From the NCBI GenBank assembly GCA_903829815.1, contig CAIKRR010000059.1, positions 127,311 through 191,310 on the forward strand: a DNA stretch of 64,000 bases, read 5' to 3'. This document shows, in pieces, positions 18,265 through 27,161 of the stretch (its first letter is position 1; every line of letters begins with the position of its first letter). The notes beneath the pieces were generated by a model that ran no database searches, had not been told where the DNA came from, and was given only the letters and a program-made list of their open reading frames with translations. Made by a program: the position numbers and the translations under genes. This DNA comes from an uncultured Pseudomonadota bacterium (GTDB taxonomy: Bacteria; Pseudomonadota; Gammaproteobacteria; Burkholderiales; SG8-39).

Positions 18265-19187
18265 TGGCCACCCCGCGACCGACCGAACTGCCGCGCAGCC
18301 CGGTGGCAACGGTGCGCTATCGGGTCTGCCACGAGACGGTCTACGACTACGCGCATCCGGTCACCAGTGCACGGCAACTGGCGCACCTGCAGCCGCGCAC
18401 CACCGACTGGCAGAGCGTCTTTGCGAGCACCGTCCGGATCGACCCCACCCCCGGCGAACAATCGGAGGGACTCGACTACTTCGGCAACCGGGTGCTGCGC
18501 TTTGCGATCGATGGTGCGCACGAACGGCTGGCGGTCACCGCCTCGAGCGAACTCGAGGTGCGCCCTCACACCCCGACGCCCAGGTGCAGCTCCCCCCCCT
18601 GGCACAGCGCGACGCGCCCACCGCTCGACCTGATGGCGCCCGGGGCACTCGACATCATCCAGTTTCAGAACGGCTCGCCGATGGCACCGGCCCTGATCGA
18701 AGCCGGACGCTATGCTGCGCGCAGTTTTGTCGGCGAGCGTCCCTGGCTCGAGGCCATGCTGGACCTCACCTGCCGCATCAAGTCCGAGTTCACCTACGAT
18801 CCGAGCGCCACCACCGTCTCGACACCCGTGAGCGATGTGCTGAGCCGGCGCCGTGGCGTATGCCAGGATTTTGCCCATCTCATGTTGAGTGCACTGCGCG
18901 CGCTGCGGCTGCCGGCACGCTACGTGAGCGGCTACATCCGCAATGACCGCCCGGCCGGCACATCAGAGGCACTCACCGGTGCCGATGCCTCGCATGCCTG
19001 GGTGTCAGCCTACTGCCCCGGACACGGGTGGGTCGACTTCGACCCCACCAACGGCAAGCTCGCAGATACCGAGTTCATAACCGCCGCATGGGGGCGCGAC
19101 TTTTCCGACGTGACACCCTTGCGGGGCGTTGTACTGGGCGAGGAAGGACAATCGCTCGAGGTACGGGTGACGGTTCGGGCGCTGTAG
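18264..19187 (+). CDS. Transglutaminase family protein (COG1305)
   Basis: A 307-aa stand-alone transglutaminase-like cysteine peptidase or transferase. It has the N-terminal beta domain typical of the family (YRVCHETVYDYAHPVTSARQLAHLQPR split over residues 19-45) and a catalytic core with Cys200 (RRGVCQDFAH), His244 (SHAWVS) and Asp260 (FDPTNG). The ATG overlaps the stop of the preceding gene (TGATG). This family regularly ends ATP-grasp/alpha-E clusters and is thought to cleave or re-ligate the amide product. No signal peptide is seen, so it should act in the cytoplasm. Confidence 0.93.
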   Translation: MATPRPTELPRSPVATVRYRVCHETVYDYAHPVTSARQLAHLQPRTTDWQSVFASTVRIDPTPGEQSEGLDYFGNRVLRFAIDGAHERLAVTASSELEVRPHTPTPRCSSPPWHSATRPPLDLMAPGALDIIQFQNGSPMAPALIEAGRYAARSFVGERPWLEAMLDLTCRIKSEFTYDPSATTVSTPVSDVLSRRRGVCQDFAHLMLSALRALRLPARYVSGYIRNDRPAGTSEALTGADASHAWVSAYCPGHGWVDFDPTNGKLADTEFITAAWGRDFSDVTPLRGVVLGEEGQSLEVRVTVRAL

Positions 19188-19248
19188 GCGCGCCGCGCGC
19201 CGCGCGTCTGCCCTTGCGGGTCCGGGCCGCCAAGAGGGCGCGCACTTC

Positions 19249-19287
19249 TTGAAACCAGCCATTCGCACGATAATGCGTGCGAATGGC
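19249..19287. promoter_or_regulatory. Perfect 11-bp inverted repeat with possible promoter, upstream of yghU
   Basis: GCCATTCGCAC (19258-19268) and GTGCGAATGGC (19277-19287) form a perfect inverted repeat around an 8-base spacer, about 75 bp before the yghU start. A TTGAAA at 19249 and TAATGC at 19271 (16-bp spacing) could be a promoter covered by it. There is no T-tract, so an operator is more likely than a terminator of the upstream cluster. No regulator gene is adjacent. Confidence 0.5.
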
Positions 19288-19362
19288 ATCCACCGCTGTT
19301 GCGCTCCGACCCCGGACGCTGACATCCCGACCTGAACCCCCATCACACCGGCAGAGACGATC

Positions 19363-20241
19363 ATGGCTGAATCCACCGAATACACCCCCCCGAAAGTCTG
19401 GACCTGGGTCAAGACCAGTGTCGGCCGCTTTGCATCGATCAATCGGCCGATCGCCGGGCCCACGCACGACAAGGTCCTGCCCGTGGGGAAGCACCCGCTC
19501 CAGCTCTATTCGCTGGGCACACCCAACGGCGTGAAGGTCACGATTCTCCTCGAGGAACTGCTCGCCCTTGGCCACACCGGCGCGGAATACGACGCCTGGC
19601 TCATCAAGATCGGCGAAGGTGATCAGTTCGGCTCGGGCTTTGTCGACATCAACCCCAACTCCAAGATCCCGGCGCTGCTCGATCGCAGTGGCGCGCAACC
19701 GATTCGCGTGTTCGAGTCGGCCTCGATCCTCCTCTATCTGGCCGAGAAGTTCGATGCCTTCCTGCCCAAGGACATCGCGCTGCGTACCGAAACCATGAAC
19801 TGGCTGTTCTGGCAGATGGGCAGTGCGCCCTATCTGGGCGGCGGGTTCGGCCACTTCTACGCCTACGCACCGACCAAGATCGAGTATGCGATCGACCGCT
19901 TCGCGATGGAAGTGAAGCGCGAGCTCGATGTCCTCGATCGGCGCCTGGCCGACAACGCGTACCTCAACGGAGCCGACTATTCGATCGCCGACATGGCGGT
20001 GTTTCCGTGGTACGGCGGTCTGGTCAAGGGCTGGTCGTATGGTGCGGCGGAGTTCCTGAGCGTGCAGGACTACAAGCACGTCAACCGCTGGGCTGACGCC
20101 ATCCTTGCCCGACCGGCCGTGCGTCGCGGGCGGATGGTGAACCGCATCAGTGGCACCCCCGCCGAACAACTGCGCGAGCGCCATGACGCGAGCGACTTCG
20201 ACACCCGCACCGAGGACAAGATCGGCCAGGCATCGAGCTGA
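19363..20241 (+). CDS. yghU: Glutathione-dependent disulfide-bond oxidoreductase YghU
   Basis: A 292-aa GST-fold protein that closely follows the E. coli YghU sequence as I recall it: KVWTW near the N-terminus, INRPIAGPTHDKVLPVGKHP, LYSLGTPNGVKVTILLEELLALG, FVDINPNSKIPALLD, the long TETMNWLFWQMG and GGGFGHFYAYAPTKIEYA blocks, and the C-terminal QLRERHDASDFDT. YghU-type enzymes reduce organic disulfides and hydroperoxides, binding two glutathiones per subunit; the TPN motif at 53-55 lies in the glutathione site. It is monocistronic as far as can be seen and converges on pgi. A strong inverted repeat lies upstream. Confidence 0.95.
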   Translation: MAESTEYTPPKVWTWVKTSVGRFASINRPIAGPTHDKVLPVGKHPLQLYSLGTPNGVKVTILLEELLALGHTGAEYDAWLIKIGEGDQFGSGFVDINPNSKIPALLDRSGAQPIRVFESASILLYLAEKFDAFLPKDIALRTETMNWLFWQMGSAPYLGGGFGHFYAYAPTKIEYAIDRFAMEVKRELDVLDRRLADNAYLNGADYSIADMAVFPWYGGLVKGWSYGAAEFLSVQDYKHVNRWADAILARPAVRRGRMVNRISGTPAEQLRERHDASDFDTRTEDKIGQASS

Positions 20242-20275
20242 ACGGGCAAGGCCTGGCTGCGCCAGCGGTCAGGCC

Positions 20276-21919
20276 TCAAGCGAGGCGCTGCCTCACGCGA
20301 GCGATCAACGCGGCCGTGGACGCATCATGCGTACGGGCAGACGTGGGTATACGGCTGCCGGCCTCGGCCGTCAGCTCGGGCAATATCCGGGCCGTCAGCA
20401 CCTTGCCGAGTTCGACGCCCCACTGATCGAAGGCGTTCACTTGCCAGAGAGCAGCCTGCACGAAGACCTTGTGCTCGTAGAGTGCCACCAGCGCACCCAG
20501 CGTCTGCGGGTCGACCCGGTCGAGCATGAGCATGTTGCTCGGCCGATTGCCGCCAAATACGCGGTGCGGAACGGCCTGCTCGAGTGCCTGGCCGGTCAGA
20601 CCCGCGGCCGCCAGTTCGCGGCGCACCTCATCGGCGGTTCGGCCACACATCAGGGCCTCGGCCTGGGCGAGACAATTGGCCAGCAGAATCGGCTGGTGGC
20701 CCGGCAGAGTACCGGGCGCATCGATGGCAATGATGAAATCGACCGGCACCATCTGGGTGCCCTGATGCAGCATCTGGAACCAGGCGTGCTGTGCGTCGAT
20801 GCCGGTGTTGCCCCAGACAACCGGGCTGGTAGCGCGCGGGGTCGGCGTGCCATCGAGGCGCACCGACTTGCCATTGGATTCCATCTCGAGTTGCTGCAGA
20901 TGAGCCGGCAGCAGTGCGAGACACTCGTTGTAGGGCGCCACCGCACTGGTAGCAGCCCCGAGCAGGTCAGTATTCCAGATGCCTACCAGCGCCAACAGCA
21001 CGGGCAGGTTGGCCTCGAGTGGTGCCGAGCGAAAGTGCAGGTCCATGGCGTGTGCCCCAGCCAGCATCTGCTCGAAGGCCTCGGGGCCAAGTGCAATCGC
21101 CACTGGCAGGCCGATGGCCGACCACACCGAGTAGCGCCCGCCGACCCAGTCTTCGAACCCGAGCATCTGCGCCGGGTCGATGCCGAACTCGGCCACGGCA
21201 CGCGCATTGGACGACAGGGCCACGAAGTGGTGCGCAATCGCAGCCTCGGACGCACCACTTGCCAGCAACCACGCCCGCGCCGAACGCGCATTGGTCATGG
21301 TTTCCTGGGTGGTGAAGCTCTTCGAAGCCACGATGAAGAGCGTGGTCTCGGGCGCGAGCGGCGCCAGCACGCGGGCCAGTTCAGTGCCATCGACCGTCGA
21401 GACGAAATGCACCTTGGGGCTCGCAGCCGCCAGATGTCGCAAGGCCTGGCACGCCATGCGCGGGCCCAGCGCTGAGCCACCGATGCCCAAACTCACCACA
21501 TCGGCAATCGGATGGCCCGCATGTCCTTGCCAGGCGCCCGAGCGCACCGCATGCGCGAGGTCGGCCATGCGCGCGCGCATGGCAAGCACATCAGGCATGA
21601 CATCAACGCCATCAACGGGCAACACGCCACCGGGCTGACGCAGCGCCACATGCAAGGCGGCTCGCCCCTCGGTGGCATTGACCCGATCGCCCCGACACAT
21701 CGCCTCGATCCGCGCCGGCAGATTGCTGGCGTGCGCCAGGTCGAGCAGGCATTCGAGCGTGCGATCGGTGAGGCGGTTCTTGGAGAAGTCGAAGAAGATG
21801 CCGCAGGCCTCGCGGCTCATGCGCTCGGCGCGTCCCGGGTCGCGCTCGAACGCATCACGCAAGGACAACGCTGCGATGGCATCGCGGTGCGCTGCCAGCG
21901 CCTCCCACAATGGCTTCAC
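20276..21919 (-). CDS. pgi: Glucose-6-phosphate isomerase
   Basis: Pgi interconverts glucose 6-phosphate and fructose 6-phosphate. The protein is 547 aa, as is usual. Family motifs are clear: FDFSKNRLTD, SLGIGGSALGPRM, SKSFTTQETMTN, the PGI signature VGGRYSVWSAIGLP, NGKSVRLDG, QLLHQGT-like MLHQGTQMVP, and NQWGVELGK-like DQWGVELGK. The GTG start at 21919 gives the expected N-terminus KPLWEALAAHRD and overlaps the corA stop (GTGA); an open extension further upstream lies inside corA and was rejected. Confidence 0.96.
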   Translation of the reverse strand: MKPLWEALAAHRDAIAALSLRDAFERDPGRAERMSREACGIFFDFSKNRLTDRTLECLLDLAHASNLPARIEAMCRGDRVNATEGRAALHVALRQPGGVLPVDGVDVMPDVLAMRARMADLAHAVRSGAWQGHAGHPIADVVSLGIGGSALGPRMACQALRHLAAASPKVHFVSTVDGTELARVLAPLAPETTLFIVASKSFTTQETMTNARSARAWLLASGASEAAIAHHFVALSSNARAVAEFGIDPAQMLGFEDWVGGRYSVWSAIGLPVAIALGPEAFEQMLAGAHAMDLHFRSAPLEANLPVLLALVGIWNTDLLGAATSAVAPYNECLALLPAHLQQLEMESNGKSVRLDGTPTPRATSPVVWGNTGIDAQHAWFQMLHQGTQMVPVDFIIAIDAPGTLPGHQPILLANCLAQAEALMCGRTADEVRRELAAAGLTGQALEQAVPHRVFGGNRPSNMLMLDRVDPQTLGALVALYEHKVFVQAALWQVNAFDQWGVELGKVLTARILPELTAEAGSRIPTSARTHDASTAALIARVRQRLA

Positions 21920-22896
21920 AGCCAGCCTGCACGCCGCAGGCGCAGAAAAAGCCCCACGCTGAGAACCGCTACAACGGCCAACGCGACCGGATAGCCCCAA
22001 ACCCAATTGAGCTCGGGCATGTTCTTGAAATTCATTCCATAAAGACTGAATACCATGGTTGGCACGGCCAGAATGGCCCCCCATCCCGCAAGTTGCTTGA
22101 CGATCTCATTCTGGCCCACAGTCACCAGTGCAAGATTGACATGCATCGCATCGGTCACCATTTCGCGCATCGTATCGAGCGACTGGACCAGACGGCGCAC
22201 ATGGTCGTCGATATCGCGAAAGTAGACCTGGGTATCGCGTGGCACGAGGTCGGCGTGCAGGCGCATGAGATCGCCACAGATCTCGCTCACCGGCACAATG
22301 GCCGCATGCAAGCGCAACAACTGGCCCTTGAGTTCGTACAGGGACTCGAGCCGATTGCGGTCCATTCGCTCGACAAAGAGCGACTCCTCGAGCCTGGCGA
22401 ACCGGCCGCGCATGTCCTCGACGATGGGCCGATAGTTGTCGACCACGAAGTCCATCAGCGCGTAGAGGACGAAACCGGGTCCCTTGGCCAGACGCGCCGG
22501 CTGGGTCTCGCACTGTTCGCGCACCCGGGCATAGGAGTCCGATGGGCCGTGACGCACCGAGACGACGAACCGGTGCCCAATGAAGACATTGGTCTCACCC
22601 AGTCGCAGAACAGTACCTTCCGCCTGGGCTGTGTGGAGGACAACAAAAAGGGTGTCGCCATAGGCCTCGACCTTGGGCCGCTGATGATCGCCGGTTGCAT
22701 CCTCGATGGCGAGTTCATGCAGACCGAATTCGTGCTGCACCTCGCGCATGAGAGCCGGGTCGGGGTCGTGCAATCCGACCCAGACGAAGGTGCCCTCGCG
22801 CTCCAGCGCATTGCTGATCTCGTCAATCGCGATGCGCCCGAGCGAAACACCGTTTCGGTAAACGATGCAATTGACCACCATGCTGCGCGCATCCAT
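21916..22896 (-). CDS. corA: Magnesium/cobalt transporter CorA
   Basis: A 326-aa CorA-type divalent cation channel. The large cytoplasmic N-terminal domain is followed by two C-terminal membrane helices; the selectivity motif YGMNFKNMPEL sits between them, and the protein ends with a basic tail (LRLRRAGWL). HELAIEDATGDHQRPKVE and FVGHRFVVSVRHG-like IGHRFVVSVRHG are family blocks. ATG 22896 was chosen because the in-frame stretch upstream would run into the Rieske gene. The stop overlaps the pgi GTG, so corA and pgi are coupled. Confidence 0.94.
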   Translation of the reverse strand: MDARSMVVNCIVYRNGVSLGRIAIDEISNALEREGTFVWVGLHDPDPALMREVQHEFGLHELAIEDATGDHQRPKVEAYGDTLFVVLHTAQAEGTVLRLGETNVFIGHRFVVSVRHGPSDSYARVREQCETQPARLAKGPGFVLYALMDFVVDNYRPIVEDMRGRFARLEESLFVERMDRNRLESLYELKGQLLRLHAAIVPVSEICGDLMRLHADLVPRDTQVYFRDIDDHVRRLVQSLDTMREMVTDAMHVNLALVTVGQNEIVKQLAGWGAILAVPTMVFSLYGMNFKNMPELNWVWGYPVALAVVAVLSVGLFLRLRRAGWL

Positions 22897-22945
22897 CAGG
22901 CCGCCTCGCGGGTTGTCGAAAAGCCCGATGAGTATAGCCGCGCGT

Positions 22946-23980
22946 TCAGACCTCGGCGAGCGAAGGCCCGTGCATTTCCTCCTCGCCATCGCGGCGAAAG
23001 AGTTCGAGCAGTTTCTGCCGCATGACAAGCCCGGGTCGGTCAGTGTCCATGTGGAACTCGACCCGACGCGAGGTGTCGATGCAGGCATCAGACTCGGTCG
23101 ATTCGAGAATGCGCTTGTCCTCGAGCGTTACCGCACGATCGAAGGCGATGACCTCGGCCGCCGCCACCTGCTGTTCAGTGTCATTGCGATAGCACCACTG
23201 GACGACCATGATGCTCGCGTCATCGATGGGCGTCGCGCAGGTGATGATGTCGTGCTTGAGGCCGCCCGGGTAGCTGATCGCGAGTCGCCGGATGAACGGC
23301 ATGTACCAGGTACCACGCATGGTCCGCACCGTCTCGGCACCCTCGGAACCGGTTACGGTACGGGCATTCTCGTCATGGTTCTTCACCGGTGTCTCGACCA
23401 GGGTTTCAAGGCCCCATTCGAGCGGCGTGATCTTCATGAGTGGCGGCTTTTCCTGTTCGCGCAGACCGAAGGTCTCGCGGTGCACGAAGGCGATATGCGA
23501 CATGTCGAACGAGTTCTCCATGAGGCGAAGACCGGCGCACTCCCAACGCTCGTAGAACTGATCGATCTGGCGTACGCCCTCCTGGCCGGCCTGCTCGAAC
23601 TCGGGTATCGGGGTGTAGGGGTCTTCGAGCGCAACCCAGACATAGCCGTAGCGCGTCGCGCAGTGAAAGGCGCGGGTACGTGCGTTGGTCGGGATCGTCG
23701 ATTCATCCTGCTGCGGGATGCGCACACAGCGCCCCGTCTGGTCGTAGGTCCAGCCGTGGTAGCCACAGACGATGTTGCCGTTCTCGCACCAGCCCAGCGA
23801 CAGTTGTGCCGTGCGGTGGCAGCAGCGGTCGCGCAGCGCGGCTGGCGCACCATCAGCACCCAGAAAGAGCACGATCTTCTCACCCAGCAGGGTGAAAGGC
23901 TTCGGGCCGCCGGTGAGGCGCTCGAGCGGGATCACCGGGTACCAGAAGTGGCGCAGCGATTTTTGTTGAGTGACCAGCAT
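22946..23980 (-). CDS. Rieske non-heme iron oxygenase, alpha subunit
   Basis: A 344-aa Rieske oxygenase. The [2Fe-2S] ligands are Cys53-x-His55 and Cys72-x2-His75 (GYHGW). The mononuclear iron site is the D-x2-H-x4-H motif at Asp159, His162 and His167 (NSFDMSHIAFVH). Length and architecture fit the single-component-type oxygenases that demethylate or hydroxylate small molecules with an external reductase; no reductase or ferredoxin is in the window. It is the last gene of the long minus-strand run that begins with the ABC transporter at 34175, 41 bp after the creatininase-family gene. The substrate is unknown; demethylation or hydroxylation of a heterocycle is an inference. Confidence 0.9.
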   Translation of the reverse strand: MLVTQQKSLRHFWYPVIPLERLTGGPKPFTLLGEKIVLFLGADGAPAALRDRCCHRTAQLSLGWCENGNIVCGYHGWTYDQTGRCVRIPQQDESTIPTNARTRAFHCATRYGYVWVALEDPYTPIPEFEQAGQEGVRQIDQFYERWECAGLRLMENSFDMSHIAFVHRETFGLREQEKPPLMKITPLEWGLETLVETPVKNHDENARTVTGSEGAETVRTMRGTWYMPFIRRLAISYPGGLKHDIITCATPIDDASIMVVQWCYRNDTEQQVAAAEVIAFDRAVTLEDKRILESTESDACIDTSRRVEFHMDTDRPGLVMRQKLLELFRRDGEEEMHGPSLAEV

Positions 23981-24021
23981 GGAACGATCTCCGAGAACAG
24001 CAATACGAATGGGTTGGGCGC

Positions 24022-24825
24022 TCAGGCAGGCGGCTGTTGAAACCGATGCAGGTCGCCAATGAGTCGCACCCAGCCATCGGCCAGCGAATCGAGCAGTTCG
24101 GCACCCTTCTCGGGGGTTGCCGCACAGGGGTCACCGAGCACACCGCTCTCGGTAAGGTCGTGGGTGAGCCAGGCAAAGGGCCTTGCACCCTCCATCGACA
24201 GGAGACCCTCGGCGGGCAGATTGCGCGGCCACTCGGCCTTCGCACGATCCATGCGTACGGTCTGCGGAGCCAGCGCAAGCATGAGCGCCGTCTCGGCGGC
24301 GCCCGCATGAATGCCGTACTGCATCTCGCGCGCATCGAAAAGGCTGGCTGCGCAGTGAGGAACCGACCAGACGAAGAGCGGAAACACCGTGAGGTCGCGA
24401 TGCCGCACCCGCGCATCACGCGCCGCGATCTCGACCACCTGCGGCTGGCCGCCATGCCCGTTGACCAGCGCCACCTTGCGAAAACCGCTGCGGTGAAGCG
24501 AGTCGAGCACCTCGGCCAGAGTCGCAAGGAGGGTCTGGGCGCTCAGTGCCACGGTACCGGGAAAATCGATGTGCTCGTTGGACTTGCCGTAACAGAGAGG
24601 CGCCGCGCACTGGCAGGGGATGTCATCGGGCAGACGCGCCAGGGCATGCCCGATCACACCCATCAGAATCACCGTGTCGACCGCTGCCGGCAGATGTGGC
24701 CCATGCTGCTCGATCGCACCCACGGGGACGATGACAAGCGTGCCTGCACGATCGGGCATGGCCACAAGATCGGCGCTCGAGCGCCAGGGCAGAAAGCGGT
24801 CAGGCGGAATCCAGGTGTTGAGCAT
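24022..24825 (-). CDS. Creatininase family protein
   Basis: A 267-aa member of the creatininase family of metal-dependent amidohydrolases. The metal-site motif VPVGAIEQHGPHLPAAVDT gives Glu39, His41 and Asp50, the spacing known for creatininase (Glu34, His36, Asp45), and VNGHGGQ supplies the later metal histidine. The family includes creatininase, formylpyrimidine deformylases and mycofactocin MftE; which reaction occurs here cannot be decided. It lies between a cupin gene (20 bp upstream) and the Rieske oxygenase gene, so it probably opens a ring or cleaves an amide in the same pathway. Confidence 0.9.
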   Translation of the reverse strand: MLNTWIPPDRFLPWRSSADLVAMPDRAGTLVIVPVGAIEQHGPHLPAAVDTVILMGVIGHALARLPDDIPCQCAAPLCYGKSNEHIDFPGTVALSAQTLLATLAEVLDSLHRSGFRKVALVNGHGGQPQVVEIAARDARVRHRDLTVFPLFVWSVPHCAASLFDAREMQYGIHAGAAETALMLALAPQTVRMDRAKAEWPRNLPAEGLLSMEGARPFAWLTHDLTESGVLGDPCAATPEKGAELLDSLADGWVRLIGDLHRFQQPPA

Positions 24826-24845
24826 GGCGTCAGTGTCTCATCCGA

Positions 24846-25283
24846 TCAGATTCGCGCAAGCACGCGCCGGTCTTCATCATCGAGCCGTTCGGGTTGGCCA
24901 CCACGGACAAGGGCCGCGAAATCCTCATCGGGCACCATTGTGGTCAGACAGTAAAGACGGGTCGAGCCAGTATTGATGACCACGTGCTCGGCCCCGGCAC
25001 GCACCAGAAAGCTGTCACCGGCAGCCACCGCAAACTCGCGCCCGTCACACCTCGCGAGGCCTTCGCCATGCAGTACCAGAAAGAGTTCATCGGCTGCGCG
25101 ATGCGTGTTGGGGGGTGTCGCGCCCCCGACATCGAAGATCTCGATCACGGTGATGAAACTCACGCCATCACTGACCGGGTCGCTCACGATGGCAAATCGA
25201 TTGCTGTCCGTGGGTGCGATCCGGTACACCGGGTACTCGGCCAGCCGGCGCGCCACCGCAACATCGGGCCGGGCGGCATTCAC
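24846..25283 (-). CDS. Small cupin-domain protein
   Basis: A 145-aa single-domain cupin. Motif 1 is THRAADELFLVLHGEG and motif 2 is AAGDSFLVRAGAEHVVINTG. The GTG start at 25283 overlaps the stop of the isochorismatase-like gene (GTGA) and gives an N-terminus NAARPDVAVARRLAEYPVYR, so the longer open frame was not used. It may be an isomerase, a hydrolase accessory or a small-molecule sensor; nothing specific can be read. Distinct from the two larger paralogous cupins at 2706 and 35153. Confidence 0.8.
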   Translation of the reverse strand: MNAARPDVAVARRLAEYPVYRIAPTDSNRFAIVSDPVSDGVSFITVIEIFDVGGATPPNTHRAADELFLVLHGEGLARCDGREFAVAAGDSFLVRAGAEHVVINTGSTRLYCLTTMVPDEDFAALVRGGQPERLDDEDRRVLARI

Positions 25284-26068
25284 GCGCTCAACGCCTCGAT
25301 GAGCGGTGCGGAGTTCAGCGTGAAGCCGAAACACTGGCGCACGTTGTAGAGCGTTGCCTGCCAGCAGTAACCGGGCGATGTCGTGGCACAGCAGTCCTCG
25401 AGCATCAGCGTGTCATAGCCGAGGAAGTTGGCATCCATGAGCGTTGCCAGCACGCACTGGTCGGCATTCACGCCAGCAAACAGGGGAGTGGTGATGCCCA
25501 GATTGCGCAGGATGCTGTCCAGTGGTGTGTCCCAGAATCCGCTCATCCGGTACTTGGCCACATGGAAATCCTCTGGCGCGGCCTCGAGGCCATCGACGAT
25601 CGCGGCCGACGCGCTGTCGAGTTCGAGCACGCGCGCGCCGTCACCCCGCGCTGGCAGCACATCACCGAGTCCGACGCTCCGACCATCGGGGTTGTAGACA
25701 TGCAGCAGAGCGGGCGACAGGTTGGCCCGATCAGGGCGGTTGCCCCAGTTGACCCAGATGACCGGTATCCGGTGAGCCCGCAACACCGGAAGGAGTCGCG
25801 CGAGCGGACCGATCGGGCACCGCGCGGGTGTCACATCGACCCCGATATGGGCGAGCCAGCCGTCGGGGGAACAGAAGTCGTTCTGCATGTCGACCACGAT
25901 GAGGGCGGTCTTCGCCGCATCGATGACGACCCGCTGGGGCAGGGCCTCGAGCGAGAGCGCACGCACCGGCCGTGCCGGCCTCGTCATGTCGACCGTGCCC
26001 GTGCTCACCTGCCAGTCATTGCCCGCGCGCAAGCCCAGTGCGCGCGGTTCGACGCCAACGGTCATCAC
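25280..26068 (-). CDS. Isochorismatase-family cysteine hydrolase (RutB/biuret hydrolase-like)
   Basis: A 262-aa amidohydrolase of the isochorismatase fold. The catalytic triad is Asp60 (IVVDMQNDF), Lys172 (VAKYRMSGF) and Cys205 (NADQCVLAT). The segment RMSGFWDTPLDSILRNLGI is very like the corresponding part of ureidoacrylate amidohydrolase RutB, placing the protein near the RutB/biuret hydrolase/N-carbamoyl amidase group rather than true isochorismatases. It has ~45 extra residues at the N-terminus. It follows the NMT1-like receptor gene by 11 bp and is coupled to the cupin gene. In this setting it probably hydrolyses a ureido or biuret-like amide. Confidence 0.88.
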   Translation of the reverse strand: MMTVGVEPRALGLRAGNDWQVSTGTVDMTRPARPVRALSLEALPQRVVIDAAKTALIVVDMQNDFCSPDGWLAHIGVDVTPARCPIGPLARLLPVLRAHRIPVIWVNWGNRPDRANLSPALLHVYNPDGRSVGLGDVLPARGDGARVLELDSASAAIVDGLEAAPEDFHVAKYRMSGFWDTPLDSILRNLGITTPLFAGVNADQCVLATLMDANFLGYDTLMLEDCCATTSPGYCWQATLYNVRQCFGFTLNSAPLIEALSA

Positions 26069-26079
26069 TGGAGTTCCAT

Positions 26080-27141
26080 TCAGGGCATCACCTTGAGATC
26101 GCGCACGAACTGCAGCGTGTAGGCCTGACGACAGTCGACTTCAGGCTTGAGAAGCGACTGTGAAACCATGTAGTCGCAGGTCTTCTTCCAGCGTTCGTCA
26201 GTCATGATACCAATGCCCAGTCGAGCAGCGTCGCCTCCGGTGAGGAGGCGGTATTCCTTCAGCTTGGCCACCGCGTAGGCCAACTGCTCCTCGGTCATGT
26301 TGGTGTTGTCCTTGCGGATCAGCGCGTTGCCGGGGGCCGGGTCGGTGATGTACGACTTCCAGCCCTCGACCGAAGCCCGTACGAATCGGGCGATGACATC
26401 GGTGCGCTCGCGCACGGCCTTCTGGGTCGTCACCATTGTGGTGCCGTAGGGTGGATAGCCCTGGTCGGCAAACAGGAAGTACTTCACCTTGACGTTGTTG
26501 CGATCGGCCTGGAACGGCTCCGACGACAGATAAGCCTGCTGGGCGAGCAGCCGATCGGCAAAGAAGGGCTGGAGGTTGAAGGTGTAGGGCCGCAACTGCT
26601 CATCACCAAAGCCATAGCGGGCCTTGAGCCACGGCCACCAGGTGGACCGTGCGGTCGCAGCCGCCAGGATGGTGCGCCCCTTCAGGGCGGCCAGACTCTC
26701 GACATCGTCATGGGTCATGATGCCTTGCAGATCCTGCTGGAAGGAGGTACCCACGGTGATCACCGGCATGCCCTGCTCGAGACCCTTCAGAACCTGGAAG
26801 TCGTAGCCCATGATCACATCGGCCACACCACCGAGCATCTGCTGCATGCCATTGACCTGCGGCCCGCCCATCCGGATGGTGACATCGAGCCCGGCACGGC
26901 GATAAAGACCGGTGGCCAGTGCCTGGTAGAAGCCACCATGCTCGGCCTGGGCGTACCAGCTCGTCATGAAGGTGAGCGTGTCGGCAGCGACGACCTGGGT
27001 ACTCGCGATCGCGAGCAAGGCAGCACCCACGACCGAGGCTCTCGCTCGATGCAGCCGCGAACGTGGCGCATCGGCGATGCGGGAGGGCCTGCAGGACACT
27101 GGGTTCAAGGCGATGGTGGACCGGTTGCTGGCTTTGGACAC
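26080..27141 (-). CDS. ABC transporter substrate-binding protein, NMT1/THI5-like
   Basis: A 353-aa periplasmic receptor. A basic N-terminus (SRLHRARA) leads into a hydrophobic signal segment, VVGAALLAIASTQVVAADT, and then the mature fold begins LTFMTSWYAQAEHGGFYQALATGLYRRAGLDV, typical of the NMT1/SsuA/TauA group that binds pyrimidines, sulfonates or related compounds. The GTG start at 27141 has a GGGAGA ribosome site and begins just after the amidase stop at 27162. No matching permease or ATPase of the SsuB/SsuC type is present here, so it must use proteins encoded elsewhere. Confidence 0.85.
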   Translation of the reverse strand: MSKASNRSTIALNPVSCRPSRIADAPRSRLHRARASVVGAALLAIASTQVVAADTLTFMTSWYAQAEHGGFYQALATGLYRRAGLDVTIRMGGPQVNGMQQMLGGVADVIMGYDFQVLKGLEQGMPVITVGTSFQQDLQGIMTHDDVESLAALKGRTILAAATARSTWWPWLKARYGFGDEQLRPYTFNLQPFFADRLLAQQAYLSSEPFQADRNNVKVKYFLFADQGYPPYGTTMVTTQKAVRERTDVIARFVRASVEGWKSYITDPAPGNALIRKDNTNMTEEQLAYAVAKLKEYRLLTGGDAARLGIGIMTDERWKKTCDYMVSQSLLKPEVDCRQAYTLQFVRDLKVMP

Positions 27142-27161
27142 GAGAATCTCCCGAGTGACGG

